From assembly GCF_021742065.1 (NCBI RefSeq), contig NZ_JAKKIE010000005.1, positions 1 through 64,000 of the forward strand: a stretch of 64,000 nt of DNA, written 5' to 3'. Origin of the DNA: Rhizorhapis sp. SPR117. Its GTDB lineage: Bacteria > Pseudomonadota > Alphaproteobacteria > Sphingomonadales > Sphingomonadaceae. Within the stretch, counting starts at the first letter, position 1, and every line of letters begins with the position of its first letter. Of the stretch, positions 40,538-50,400 are shown piece by piece. The position numbers were made by a program, and so were the translations under genes. A model generated the notes under the pieces. It saw nothing but the letters and a program-made list of their open reading frames with translations. It was not told the origin of the DNA and did no database searches.

Positions 40538-41812
40538 ATGCAGAACTTCGTTTCGTCACCGGGAACAGCGCGTTCCTTGCCGCTTCTTTCGCAGCTGCTT
40601 CGTTCCATGATCCGGACCGGACAGTTGACGGTCATCGATCATCGGGGAAGATCGCATGAATTCGTCGGCCATCGTGTCGGCCCCCGCGTAGCGGTACGCC
40701 TGCACGACCCGAAACTGCCGCTGCGTCTCGCGCTCAATCCCTCGCTCGCGTTCGGGGAAGCCTATATGGAGGGAACGCTGACGCTAGAGCGGGGCTCGCT
40801 GCACGACCTTCTCCATCTGGCGATCGATGGGCTGGAGGCGTTCGATCGCCACCCGATCCAGCGCTTGCGTGCGAGGATCGGCCGCAACAAAGGCCCGCGC
40901 AACCATCACCGCCGCGCGCGTGCCAACGTCTCGCATCACTATGACCTCTCCGGCGCGCTCTACGAGCTGTTTCTCGATTCCGACCGCCAATATTCCTGTG
41001 CCTATTTCCCCAACGGCGACGAGACGCTCGAGGAAGCGCAGGCCGCCAAGAAACGGCATCTGGCCGCAAAGCTGCTGCTCGAACCCAGGTGCGAGGTGCT
41101 CGATATCGGTTCGGGCTGGGGCGGGCTCGCGCTCGCGCTCGCGCAGTCGGCGAATGCGAATGTGACGGGCGTCACGCTTTCGACCGAGCAGCTCGCGGCG
41201 GCGCGTGCGCGCGCCGAGGCAGCCGGCCTCTCCCGCCAGGTCCGGTTCGAACTCAGGGATTATCGAGAGGAGATGGGCCTGTACGACCGGATCGTCTCGG
41301 TCGGTATGTTCGAACATGTCGGGCCGTCGGATTATTCCACCTTCTTCAAATCGGTGGCCCGCACGCTCAAACCTGATGGCGTTGCGCTCATCCACTCGAT
41401 CGGGCGCATGGAGCCGCCCGGAGGCGCCGACCCCTGGATCAGCAAATATATCTTCCCCGGCGGCTACATCCCGGCATTGTCCGAAGTGGTGGCAGCAGTC
41501 GAAAGGGCAGGTCTCTGGATCACCGACATCGAAATCCTGAGGGTGCATTATGCCGACACGCTGCGGCACTGGCACGATCGGTTCCAGGCACGACGCGCGG
41601 AAGCAGCTGAGCTCTATGACGAACGTTTCTGCCGCATGTGGGAATTCTATCTTGCGGCTTGCGAAATGCTGTTCCGACAGGGTCCGCTGATGGTGTTTCA
41701 GGTGCAACTGGCTCATCGTCGGGACGCGGTCCCGCTGACCCGCGACTACATCACCGATTACGACCGCCGCGAGACAGCCGAAGTGCCGTTGCAATTCCGG
41801 CAACGCGCATGA
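40538..41812 (+). CDS. cfa: Cyclopropane-fatty-acyl-phospholipid synthase
   Basis: The 424-residue SAM-dependent enzyme adds a methylene bridge to unsaturated acyl chains. The SAM motif is VLDIGSGWGGLALALA (about 187) preceded by SCAYFPNGDETLEEAQ; the active-site part includes VGMFEHVG and a C-terminal RMWEFYLAACEMLFR. Start ATG 40538. It overlaps the following lycopene-cyclase-domain gene by ATGA, implying coupled translation. Cfa hardens membranes in acid, solvent and stationary-phase stress. An extra Cfa beside a SAM synthetase in one region is suggestive. Confidence 0.95.
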   Translation: MQNFVSSPGTARSLPLLSQLLRSMIRTGQLTVIDHRGRSHEFVGHRVGPRVAVRLHDPKLPLRLALNPSLAFGEAYMEGTLTLERGSLHDLLHLAIDGLEAFDRHPIQRLRARIGRNKGPRNHHRRARANVSHHYDLSGALYELFLDSDRQYSCAYFPNGDETLEEAQAAKKRHLAAKLLLEPRCEVLDIGSGWGGLALALAQSANANVTGVTLSTEQLAAARARAEAAGLSRQVRFELRDYREEMGLYDRIVSVGMFEHVGPSDYSTFFKSVARTLKPDGVALIHSIGRMEPPGGADPWISKYIFPGGYIPALSEVVAAVERAGLWITDIEILRVHYADTLRHWHDRFQARRAEAAELYDERFCRMWEFYLAACEMLFRQGPLMVFQVQLAHRRDAVPLTRDYITDYDRRETAEVPLQFRQRA

Positions 41813-42537
41813 ACGGCTACCACTACATCTGGCTATCATGGGCGCTGGTCTTTCTCCTGGCGTTCATCCTGATCTATGTCTCGTATCCTGAGCACCGGGC
41901 GCTGATGCTGCGGGCAGCGCTCGGTACCGCGCCCTTTGGCTTGAGCGAGCCGCTGTTCGTGCCGGTCTACTGGAACCCGCCAAGTCTCTTCGACCTCGCG
42001 CAGAAGACAGGCTTTGACCTGGAAAGCATCATCTTTTCGTTCAGCATCGGCGGGATCGGCGCGGTGCTCTATAATCTGGCGGCACGGCGGGTAACACGCC
42101 CGGTTCCGCCAATTGGACCGCACCGGTTTCATCGGCTGGCGCTGGCAGTGCCGGTTCTGGTGTTCCTGCCGCTCGTCGCGCTGGGGTGGAATCCGATCTA
42201 TCCGGCAGTGATCGCAATGGCGACCGGGGCGGGAGCCGCCGTTCTGTGCCGCCCGGATCTCGGCGCCAAGACGCTCTATGGCGGTCTGCTTTTCCTCGTC
42301 CTCTACGCCATCTTCATGATCGGCCTTCGGATCAGCGCTCCCGGCTACATCGAGCATGTCTGGAACCTACCGGCACTTTCGGGCCTGCTGCCTGGTGGAA
42401 TACCGCTTGAGGAATTGTTGTTCGGCGGCGCGTTCGGTCTCTACTGGGCGAGCGTCTATGAGCATCTGACCTGGACGCGACCTCTACCCGTAGCGAATCA
42501 TGGACCTGCGCGGGTGAATTTGAAGGGGCGGACCTAG
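41809..42537 (+). CDS. Lycopene-cyclase-domain membrane protein
   Basis: The 242-residue protein has about seven membrane helices in two similar halves. The signatures are VPVYWNPPSLFD in half one and HVWNLPALSGLLPGGIPLEE followed by FGLYWASVYEHLTW in half two. PxEE and the W-x-P patterns belong to the CrtYcd lycopene cyclase domain family, also seen in non-carotenoid proteins. ATG 41809 overlaps the cfa stop. No other carotenoid gene is visible in the window, so it may act on a lipid or polyprenyl substrate rather than lycopene; that is inference. A fragment of a related gene is at 61.9 kb. Confidence 0.78.
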   Translation: MNGYHYIWLSWALVFLLAFILIYVSYPEHRALMLRAALGTAPFGLSEPLFVPVYWNPPSLFDLAQKTGFDLESIIFSFSIGGIGAVLYNLAARRVTRPVPPIGPHRFHRLALAVPVLVFLPLVALGWNPIYPAVIAMATGAGAAVLCRPDLGAKTLYGGLLFLVLYAIFMIGLRISAPGYIEHVWNLPALSGLLPGGIPLEELLFGGAFGLYWASVYEHLTWTRPLPVANHGPARVNLKGRT

Positions 42538-42584
42538 AGCATGATCACGTTTGAATGACGACGCAGTCAAGTGGAGATATCACC

Positions 42585-43496
42585 ATGGACTTCAACGCAA
42601 TGCGAGCAAAGATCGCCGGTGGCAATGGTTTCATCGCCGCGCTGGACCAGAGCGGTGGCTCCACGCCCAAGGCGCTCGAGGGCTATGGTGTCGAGGAAGG
42701 CGCGTGGAGCACCGAAGAGGAAATGTTCGGGCTGATCCACAAGATGCGCAGCCGGATCATCACTTCTCCCGCCTTTACCGGCGAAAAAGTGATCGGTGCC
42801 ATATTGTTCGAGCGAACCATGGATGGCGAGGTGGGCGGCAAGCCGACGCCACAGGCGCTGATTGAGAAGGGCGTGGTTCCCTTCATCAAGATCGACAAGG
42901 GCCTGGAAGCCGAGGTCAACGGCGTTCAGGTGATGAAGCCGATGCCCGAATTGGACGCGCTGCTTTCACGGTCGAAGGCGCTGGGTGTCTTCGGCACCAA
43001 GGAACGTTCGGTGATCAACCTGGCCAATCGCGAGGGCATTGCCGCTGTTGTCGCGCAGCAGTTCGAGATCGGCAGGCAGGTAATCGGCGCGGGTATGATG
43101 CCGATCATTGAGCCCGAAGTGAACATCAAGAGCCCCGAACGCGCCGAATGCGACCAGATCCTGCTTGAGGAAATCCTGAAGAATCTCGACGCACTGCCCG
43201 CCGGCGAACAGGTGATGCTCAAGCTCAGCCTGCCGGTGAAACCCGCCCTGTTCGATCCGCTGATTGACCATCCCAAGGTGCTGCGGGTGGTTGCGCTGTC
43301 GGGCGGCTACAGTCGTCCGGAAGCCTGCGCCGAATTGGCGAAGAACCGGGGCGTCATCGCCAGCTTCAGTCGCGCATTGCTCGAAGACCTGCGCGCTCAG
43401 ATGAGCGAAATTGAATTCGACACGGCGCTCGGTGCTGCAATAGATGAAATCTACAAGGGATCGACTCAGAAGGTCAGCACCACGACGGCAGCGTGA
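42585..43496 (+). CDS. Fructose-bisphosphate aldolase, class I
   Basis: The 303-residue Schiff-base aldolase resembles the staphylococcal Fda type: FIAALDQSGGSTPKALEGYG near the N-terminus, RIITSPAFTGEKVIGAILFE, VPFIKIDKGLEAEVNGVQVM and MLKLSLPVKP with a candidate Schiff-base Lys. It cleaves or makes fructose-1,6-bisphosphate without metal. ATG 42585 follows GGAG; ATG 42555 would add ten residues. With PEP synthase, pgm and the lost pfkB and GAPDH genes it outlines an accessory central-carbon set. Confidence 0.92.
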   Translation: MDFNAMRAKIAGGNGFIAALDQSGGSTPKALEGYGVEEGAWSTEEEMFGLIHKMRSRIITSPAFTGEKVIGAILFERTMDGEVGGKPTPQALIEKGVVPFIKIDKGLEAEVNGVQVMKPMPELDALLSRSKALGVFGTKERSVINLANREGIAAVVAQQFEIGRQVIGAGMMPIIEPEVNIKSPERAECDQILLEEILKNLDALPAGEQVMLKLSLPVKPALFDPLIDHPKVLRVVALSGGYSRPEACAELAKNRGVIASFSRALLEDLRAQMSEIEFDTALGAAIDEIYKGSTQKVSTTTAA

Positions 43497-43514
43497 TCGC
43501 CTTTTGACTGCATC

Positions 43515-43627
43515 GTCATTGCGAGGACGGCAGGTCCGCGGCAATCCAGAGCGAGGTATGGCGTGCTGGATTGCTTCGCGTAGTTTATCCTGAGCGCCTG
43601 CAAGGCAGACGAAGGGCTCGCAATGAC
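43515..43627. repeat. Palindromic intergenic repeat (nested inverted repeats)
   Basis: The outer arms GTCATTGCGAG (43515-43525) and CTCGCAATGAC (43617-43627) are perfect 11-bp inverted repeats. The inner arms GCAATCCAG (43541-43549) and CTGGATTGC (43566-43574) are perfect over 9 bases. The ~113-base unit resembles a dispersed intergenic repeat of alphaproteobacteria. It lies 19 bases after the aldolase stop and 70 bases before ubiB, so it may shape the mRNA end. Confidence 0.75.
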
Positions 43628-43696
43628 AAACGCTTCAGTCAAACATGATCAACGTCTAGACGCTCGCACCGGCGAAAGAAAAGGCGGCCAACGGCA

Positions 43697-45295
43697 ATGC
43701 TAGTTGCAAGGGTATTCCGCGTCATTGGGGCGGCGTTCCATCTCCTGGTCGTTGCCGCGTACGAGCGCGTCCGCGGCATCGCGGCCGACCGCTCGACGCT
43801 CCCCAATCGACTGCGCGCGACCTTCGAACGCCTGGGGCCCACCTTCATCAAGATCGGTCAAGCTCTCAGCCTGCGCCGTGACCTTTTGTCCGACCGCTAC
43901 ATCGCGGCGTTGAGCAAGCTTCAGGCCGACGCCAGACCATTCCCACCGGCTGCCGCCCGAAGTGAGATAGAGACCGGCCTCGGCAAGCCGGTCACCGACC
44001 TGTTCAGTTCATTTGACGAACTCCCGCTTGCCGCCGCCTCGATTGCGCAGGTGCATCGTGCCCAACTGCCAGAAGGCCGCGACGTGATCGTCAAGGTGCG
44101 ACGCCCGCAGATCAGATCCCAGATCGATCGTGACATGCGCGCTCTAATATGGCTGCTGCGCCTGCTCTGTGCCCTGTCCTCCCGAATCGCGCGCTTCGAG
44201 CCAGCACGCCTGGCGCACGAGATCTGGACAAACCTGCGCCGCGAGACCGACTTCCGGCTCGAAGCGCGAGCGGTTCGCCGTTTCGCCGATGCCTTTGCGG
44301 ATTGGAAGACGGTCCACGTCCCGGGGGTCTTCGATGATCTCATCACTGAAACCGTGCTTGTGCAGGAATTCTCCACGGGCCGCCTGCTCGGCGATGCGGG
44401 ACTGGCCGACGCAGGACCTCGTTACGCAGCCAATCTCGTCGACATCTATTTGCACCAGATCTTCGTACTGGGCTTCTTCCATGGCGATCCCCATCCCGGC
44501 AACCTCTTCTTCATGGACGATGGAGCAATCTGCTTCCATGATTTCGGGCTGACCGGTCAGCTCGACCAAGCGACGCGACGGCGGCTGGCGCTGTTCGTTC
44601 AGGCCTTTGTCCACCAGGATGCCAGCTGGATGCTTGACGCGGCAACCGAACTCGGGCTGCTTCGCGTCTCGGGCGAACGGCAGGCATTCATCCGCGGCAT
44701 TGAGGAACTCCTGACCGAATACGCGTCGCTCCCGATGCAGCAATGGTCGATAGCAGACCTGTTCCTTCGTGTTTCCCGGCTCGGCAATAGGGAATCGGTG
44801 CTGCTGCCATATTATCTGATTGTCCTGATGCGAGCCCTGTTTCTTGTCGAACACGCTTTGCATACGCTGGACCCGGCGATGAATGTTCTCGACACCCTCG
44901 TTGAAAAGGGCAACGCGGCAATCAAAGCCCTGGTCGAGGGTCCGTCGACTGCAGCGCTTTCGCGACTGAGCTTCGAGGCCGGCCTTGCGGTTCATGACCT
45001 GCCGGGCGCCGTTGCCGCGTGGCTATCCGAGGCGCGGCGCGATGGATTCCATCCCGCGCTTCAGATCCATCTGCCGCAGATCGAGCGCACCGAAGCTGGT
45101 CTGGAACGTACGGGAAACCGGCTCGCGCTGGCTCTCGTCACCCTTGGACTGTACATTGCCTCGTCGCTACTCATGCAGCATAGCATTGGCCCGCGCATTT
45201 TGGGCATGCCGGTGCTCGCTCTGTTCGGCTATTTTCTCGCGCTATGGTATACGCTGCGTCTCTCGCGCGCGATTGCCCGATCCGGGCGCCTGTGA
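43697..45295 (+). CDS. ubiB: ABC1/UbiB-family atypical kinase
   Basis: The 532-residue protein has the ABC1 marks GPTFIKIGQALSLRRDLL (about 47-64, KxGQ motif), AAASIAQVHRA, VKVRRP (nucleotide Lys), FFHGDPHPGNLFF (catalytic HGD) and FHDFGLTG. The C-terminus has two membrane helices (about 475-510). The family supports ubiquinone synthesis and lipid homeostasis as an atypical kinase/ATPase. It may be an accessory paralog, since the ubi operon is absent here; the symbol marks the family. Confidence 0.88.
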   Translation: MLVARVFRVIGAAFHLLVVAAYERVRGIAADRSTLPNRLRATFERLGPTFIKIGQALSLRRDLLSDRYIAALSKLQADARPFPPAAARSEIETGLGKPVTDLFSSFDELPLAAASIAQVHRAQLPEGRDVIVKVRRPQIRSQIDRDMRALIWLLRLLCALSSRIARFEPARLAHEIWTNLRRETDFRLEARAVRRFADAFADWKTVHVPGVFDDLITETVLVQEFSTGRLLGDAGLADAGPRYAANLVDIYLHQIFVLGFFHGDPHPGNLFFMDDGAICFHDFGLTGQLDQATRRRLALFVQAFVHQDASWMLDAATELGLLRVSGERQAFIRGIEELLTEYASLPMQQWSIADLFLRVSRLGNRESVLLPYYLIVLMRALFLVEHALHTLDPAMNVLDTLVEKGNAAIKALVEGPSTAALSRLSFEAGLAVHDLPGAVAAWLSEARRDGFHPALQIHLPQIERTEAGLERTGNRLALALVTLGLYIASSLLMQHSIGPRILGMPVLALFGYFLALWYTLRLSRAIARSGRL

Positions 45296-45313
45296 CTGCT
45301 CCGCCTCCACATT

Positions 45314-45531
45314 TTATTCCGTGGCGGTTGTTGACTCCCCAGTGCCAGGAAAGTAGTTGGCATCGCGAATATAATCGTATTCGGTGGGAGCGTTCTTCAA
45401 TCCCGTCACCGCGTTCGGGGCGTTTCGCGGCCGAACTGATTGGGTTCGGTCAGGGTTGCGGGCACAATCGCTGCGGCCAGCGTTTCGGCGGGAGCCTGCG
45501 CCGCAGCAGTCCTGGTGAAGGTAGACAAGTC
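45314..45531 (-). pseudogene. Possible gene remnant abutting the IS630 element
   Basis: Two minus-strand frames together read as an exported-protein-like tail: AAAQAPAETLAAAIVPATL with TEPNQFGRETP, then NAVTGLKNAPTEYDYIRDA to a stop at 45314. They need a frameshift near 45415. The stretch ends exactly where the IS630 begins, so it may be the 3' part of an interrupted gene. No matching 5' part is seen beyond the other IS end. Confidence 0.3.
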
Positions 45532-45550
45532 TAATACCAATGCGCAATGA

Positions 45551-46123
45551 TCATGACCCATGGGCCCATTGGCGCAGTCCGAGGGACATGATGCGCCATG
45601 GCTGATCGACGAGCTTGTTCCAGGCGTAGCAGCAGTGGCCGACGATATCGTCGTAGGATTTGAAGATGCGGTTCGACAGCCAGTTATCGCGCATGAACTG
45701 CCACACGTTTTCAACGGGGTTCAACTCGGGGCATCTTGGCGGAAGCGGTATCAGCGTGATGTTCGGCGGAATGACCAGTTCGGCAGAGCCGTGCCATCCG
45801 GCTTGATCGAGCAGCAGCACTGCGTGAGCGCCCGGCGCGACATGGAATGCGATTTCCTCAAGATGCATGCTCATCGCCTCGCTGTTGCATCTGGGCATGA
45901 CGATGCCGGCAGCCTTGCCTTCAGCGGGGCAGATCGCACCGAATATCCATGCGGAAGATCGTCGCTGATCCTTTGGTGCTGATGGCCTCGTGCCGCGCTT
46001 GGCCCAGCGCCGGGTGAGTTTGGTCTGCTGGCCGACGCGGGCTTCGTCTGCCCACCACAACTCTACCGCGGTTCCTTTCGGAAGCCGCTTGGTGATTTGC
46101 GCCAGACGGGCCGCGAACTCTTT
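45551..46123 (-). CDS. IS630 transposase, second part (DDE catalytic domain)
   Basis: The DDE part is read after a -1 shift from the upstream frame. Catalytic acids are in LWWADEARVGQQ (first Asp), VLLLDQAGWHG (second Asp) and LPPRCPELNPVENVWQFMR (Glu). The reading begins in the TTTTTAAAAAG tract (46121-46130, minus sense). A separate ATG at 46060 would lose the first catalytic Asp, so activity needs the shift. Confidence 0.8.
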   Translation of the reverse strand, partial: KEFAARLAQITKRLPKGTAVELWWADEARVGQQTKLTRRWAKRGTRPSAPKDQRRSSAWIFGAICPAEGKAAGIVMPRCNSEAMSMHLEEIAFHVAPGAHAVLLLDQAGWHGSAELVIPPNITLIPLPPRCPELNPVENVWQFMRDNWLSNRIFKSYDDIVGHCCYAWNKLVDQPWRIMSLGLRQWAHGS

Positions 46124-46611
46124 TTAAAAACGGCAATATCGTCGGCCTTCTGGCCACGGTGCCGGGGCCGCGCCGAAAGCTTGCGGTAGCCCATCGCGCG
46201 AAGCTCCCGTCCAAGTGTATGTCGGGTGACCGACAGCTGGAACTCATCGTGGATCCACAGGGCCAGATCGCATAGCCGCCAGCGCACCACGCCATGTGCT
46301 GCTGGGATCGGTCCGGCCTCGACAATCTCGGCGAGCCGCGCACGCTGCTCGTCATTCAGGATAGAGGACCGGCCAGGGGCCTTGCGCGTCGCCAGACCAT
46401 CAGGACCACCTTCGTTGAAGCGCAGGACCCAGTCGCGCACAATCTGCAGCGTCACGCCGGCAACCTTCGCCGCTTCGCTCCGGCTCCCGCCGTCCAGGAT
46501 CAATGCCACCGCTAATAGCCGCCGGACCTGATCCGCATCGCCGCATCGTCGGGCAAAGCCACGCAAATCCGCCGAGGTGTAGTCAGTTCGAACCCCAATT
46601 GCTGCCGCCAT
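46063..46611 (-). CDS. IS630 transposase, first part (helix-turn-helix)
   Basis: The 182-residue frame starts at ATG 46611 with GGAGG 6 bases upstream. It contains the HTH DNA-binding region (GGSRSEAAKVAGVTLQIVRD, about 40-60) and the second HTH-like half ending at YRKLSARPRHRGQKADDIAV. After the A/T slippery tract its own frame runs into a nonsense tail. A -1 frameshift joins it to the DDE frame. Whether this is programmed, as known in some IS630 elements, or a mutation is open. Confidence 0.8.
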   Translation of the reverse strand: MAAAIGVRTDYTSADLRGFARRCGDADQVRRLLAVALILDGGSRSEAAKVAGVTLQIVRDWVLRFNEGGPDGLATRKAPGRSSILNDEQRARLAEIVEAGPIPAAHGVVRWRLCDLALWIHDEFQLSVTRHTLGRELRAMGYRKLSARPRHRGQKADDIAVFKKSSRPVWRKSPSGFRKEPR

Positions 46612-46757
46612 CACAAGCCTCCGTGTGCCTGCGCCAACGAATCATAATCTCAGCAGTTTGGGAATCCCCGACGTGAGTCAGCCTCTCCGCGCACTGGTAT
46701 AAGAAAAGCGCCACCATCGTTCCAGAATCGTGGGTAGCAACATCGTGCAACCGCCGA

Positions 46758-47225
46758 TCATCGAACTCTCTTTTCTTCTTGGTCCATGCAAATGTTCCGC
46801 TCTTCCTCCTCCTCACGCACATCGCCGACAAATTCGATCAGGAACGCCGTGCTGAGGCCGAACATGATCAGGCCGTTGGCGGCGACGACCGCGGAGAGAA
46901 GCCGGACATCCTCGGCGAGGATGATGTCTCCGAAACCCAATGTCGTGAGTGACACAGTGGCGAAATAGAGCGCCGGCTCAAGCGAGCGGAAGGCGCCGAG
47001 CCACAGGAACAAACCCGCCCACAGCCAAGCCGCGAAGGTCAGTGCGGCCAGCATCCAGATCGTCGCGGCCGCGAGCATCAGCATGCTTGCCAGCCGACTG
47101 CTCCGAAAGCGCGGAGGGACGAGCCGGTCAGACGCGGCGAAGGCCGCCGCAACAAAGCCTGCCTGCGCGATCATTGTCACCGCCACCACCAGCGCGCCGA
47201 GCAGCAATTGTGCGGCAATACTCAT
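46758..47225 (-). CDS. Two-helix ion channel protein (potassium-channel-like)
   Basis: The 155-residue protein has about four hydrophobic segments. The pore loop and filter read ATVSLTTLGFGDI (about 90-102), close to the K+ filter T-V-G-Y-G-D, and the following helix is LLSAVVAANGLIMFGLSTAF. ATG 47225 follows GGAGGG. The C-terminus is acidic (VREEEEERN). No regulatory RCK or cyclic-nucleotide domain is present. It probably passes K+ or a related cation across the inner membrane. Confidence 0.85.
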   Translation of the reverse strand: MSIAAQLLLGALVVAVTMIAQAGFVAAAFAASDRLVPPRFRSSRLASMLMLAAATIWMLAALTFAAWLWAGLFLWLGAFRSLEPALYFATVSLTTLGFGDIILAEDVRLLSAVVAANGLIMFGLSTAFLIEFVGDVREEEEERNICMDQEEKRVR

Positions 47226-47467
47226 GTAGCCCTCCTTCGACTTGGATCGAGACAAAGCCGCAAGATCGCTTCGGCGAGGCCAAAATCGTGAGCGATGGGC
47301 GATGATCACTGGCTGCGTTCATTTGCGGACTCGATTTGTTCCTGTGGTCGGGTAAGGACTTCGACCACCCATGTTTCCAAAAGTTCCCATTGCTGGCACC
47401 AATAGCTTGCCGCCGCTCTCCATTGCACGACAAGGGCGCGGTCACAGGACCGGCCGTGGCGGAATTC

Positions 47468-50400
47468 TCAAGGCGTCAGTCGGACTCTGACCTCAATCTC
47501 AGCGCCATCTGTCGGAAATGAGATACCGCCCGTCGTCAGGCGCGCACCATTGACGGTGAGTTCCACGTTTCCGCGGCCCAGATGATCGGGATCTTCGACC
47601 TGCACTGAAATCGTACCGGTGGGACCGCGCAAAACGGCTCGGAAGCCGCCCCACGAAGGAGGAATGGACGGTGCGATCGTCAGGCGTCCATCTACAAGCC
47701 TCAAGCCCAGGATGCCCTCTGCAGCAAGACGCCACGCCCATCCTGCAGCCCCGGTATACCAGCTCCACCCGCCGCGCCCGCTATGGGGGTCAGCGGCAGC
47801 GATATCGCCCGCGACGACGTAGGGTTCGAGCGCATAGCGTTTCGCCTTTGCCTTCTCGTCCGAGCGTCGAACGGGATTGATCATATCGAAGATGGCGAAC
47901 GCCTTGTCGGGCTCCCCTTGCTGGGCAAACGCCATGCCGAGCCAGGCCGCGGCGTGTGAATATTGCCCGCCATTTTCGCGAATGCCCGGCGGATAGGCCT
48001 TGATATAGCCTGGATCGCGCGCTCCCTTGTCGAAGGCCGGCCAGAGGAGGCGCGCCAGCTTGTGTTCCGGACTCACGAGTTCCCGCCAGGCAGCGTCCAA
48101 TGCCTGCCGCACGCGTCCTGGCTCGGCACCGGCGAAAGCGGCCCACGACTGCGAAATCGAGTCAATCCGGCACTCGTCATTGCTCGCCGAACCGAGCGGA
48201 TGACCTTCGTCATCATAGGCGCGCCGATACCAGGCGCCGTCCCATCCGGCTTCTTCGGCGCGTTGTCGCAGTTCCCGCGCCCGCTCAGTCCATCGCGACG
48301 CGCTCATTTCTCGTCCGGCGCGCCTACTGACATCGGCAAACAGGTCGGCGGTCACCGAACCGAACCAGGCGAGCCAGATGCTCTCGCCGCGGCCCTCGCG
48401 GCCCACCCGGTCCATTCCGTCGTTCCAATCGCCGGCGCCCATGAGCGGCAATCCGTTGGGGCCTGCAGTCAGCCCATGCTCGAGAGCCCGTTCACAATGA
48501 TCAATCAGCGGCCGCAGGACGCCCGCCATATCAAATCGGGCGTAGCGGTTTTCCTCCTCGGGTTTGAGCGGTGGCGCATCCAGGAACGGAATCTCTTCAT
48601 CCAGGATGGTGAGATCGCCCGTCGCCTGCACATAGGTGCCAACGGCGTAGGGCAGCCAAATGAGGTCGTCCGAACAGCGTGTCCGCACTCCTCGATCCGA
48701 GGGCGGATGCCACCAATGGAGGACGTCGCCCTCCGTGAACTGGTGCCGGGCGCATTGGAGAATGTGCGCGCGGGTTCGCGCGGGTTCGGTATGAAGCAGC
48801 GCCAGCACATCCTGCAACTGATCGCGAAAGCCGATCGCGCCGCTGGACTGATAGAAGCCGGTTCGGGCCAGCACACGCGACGACAGACTCTGATAAATGA
48901 GCCAGCGGTTCACCATGAGATCGAAGGCAGGATCGGGCGTGGAAATTTCGACAGCACCCAGGATTCCGTTCCAGTGGTGCTCAAGCGCTTGCAGGGCCTG
49001 TTCGACCAAATGAGGCTCGCTCCAGCGCCGTGCCAGTTCTCTTGCTAAGGTGTGATCTGCTCCCTGCCCGAGGACGAAGATGATTTCCTCGCTCGCGCCC
49101 GGCGCGAACTCCAGATGAACCTGATAGGCGGCACACGGATCACCTCCCGCCACGAGCTTGCCGCTCAAGCCCCAGCGCCCGAGTGCGGCCGGATCGGATG
49201 GATCGCCCTCTCGCCCGAGAAATTCGCGCCGATCGGTTGTGAACCCATGCGGAGGTCGGCTCGCGGTGAGAAATGCCACCCGTTCCGCGAAATCCTCGTT
49301 CCAGCGACTCATCGCAAGAATCGCCTGCGCGGCTGGATCATAGTCACAAACGACATGGGGCCGCGCGATGCTTGGGAGCGCTCCCAGCAGCCATTCGGCA
49401 TAGTAAGTCGAAGTGAGACGCCGATGTCGGTTTTCGAGATTGCGGAGCCGCAACCGGACGATTTTCACCGGAGCGTCCAAAGGAACAAACACCAGCATTT
49501 CCTGGTCCAGCCCATGCGATTTCTGCGACCATCTCGTATAGCCGGCTCCATGCCGCACCTGACAGGCCGACGAATGCCCAGCGGGCGCAGGCGTCACGGT
49601 CCAGACCGATGCGGTTTCCTCATCGCGCAGGTAGAGGGTCTCGACAGGCGGGTCCGACACAGGATCGTTTGTCCAGGACGTCAGGCGGTTCTCGCCGCTG
49701 TTGACCGCCCAGCTGAAACCTCCGCCGGCTTCGCTGACCAGACTGCCGAACTCATCGTTGGCGAGGACATTGCACCAGGGTGCGGGGGTGGCTTCGCCGG
49801 GCTCAAGGTGGATGACATATTCCCGGCCATCCGGCGTAAATCCGCCGAGCCCGTTGTCGAAGCGAAGCTCCTTGGGACGTTCCAACGCGTCAGCAGTCTT
49901 GCGATCGGGTGGAAGCGCTGCCGAAAAGCGCGGCAGCTGCGAGGGCGGCTCTAGCGCCTGCGACAGCTGGTCCTCCAGTGCCCCCTTCGCCTCATCAACG
50001 ACCACGCGGGCAACGCTCTCCAGCAGGTTGACTTGATCCGATCCAATCTGATCACGGAAAAGGAGATGAATGCCGCCTTTGCGGCCAAGCATTTCAGTCG
50101 CACCGACCTGCCGGAGCAGGGCGACAACGTCGTCCCGGATCGGCTCGACATATGCCGACCCACCGGTCTGGAGAATCACGAGATCGACCTGAAGCCCGTG
50201 GCGTCGCCATAGCTGATGGCCGCCGATCACTTGTTGCGCCAGCAAGCCGCCGGTACCTGCGGTTCGCAACAGCAAGATCGGGAGGTCGCCAGAGAGCGCC
50301 ATTCCCCAAAGGTGCGGTTGCCCTAGGCGGTTGCCGCTGAACGCGGCAGCGTTGCCCCGCAGTGCACCATGTGGATAAACAAGGAGCGAGGCGAGCGCCT

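Larger units (their letters stand above)
45532..46702 (-). mobile_element. IS630-family insertion sequence
   Basis: A 1.17-kb element holds two overlapping-phase transposase frames on the minus strand. Imperfect terminal inverted repeats are visible: TAATACCAATGCGC at 45532-45545 and, read inward from the other end, TTATACCAGTGCGC (46702-46689), with further scattered matches for about 28 bases. TA dinucleotides at both tips fit IS630 TA targeting, but the exact duplication cannot be fixed. Confidence 0.8.
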
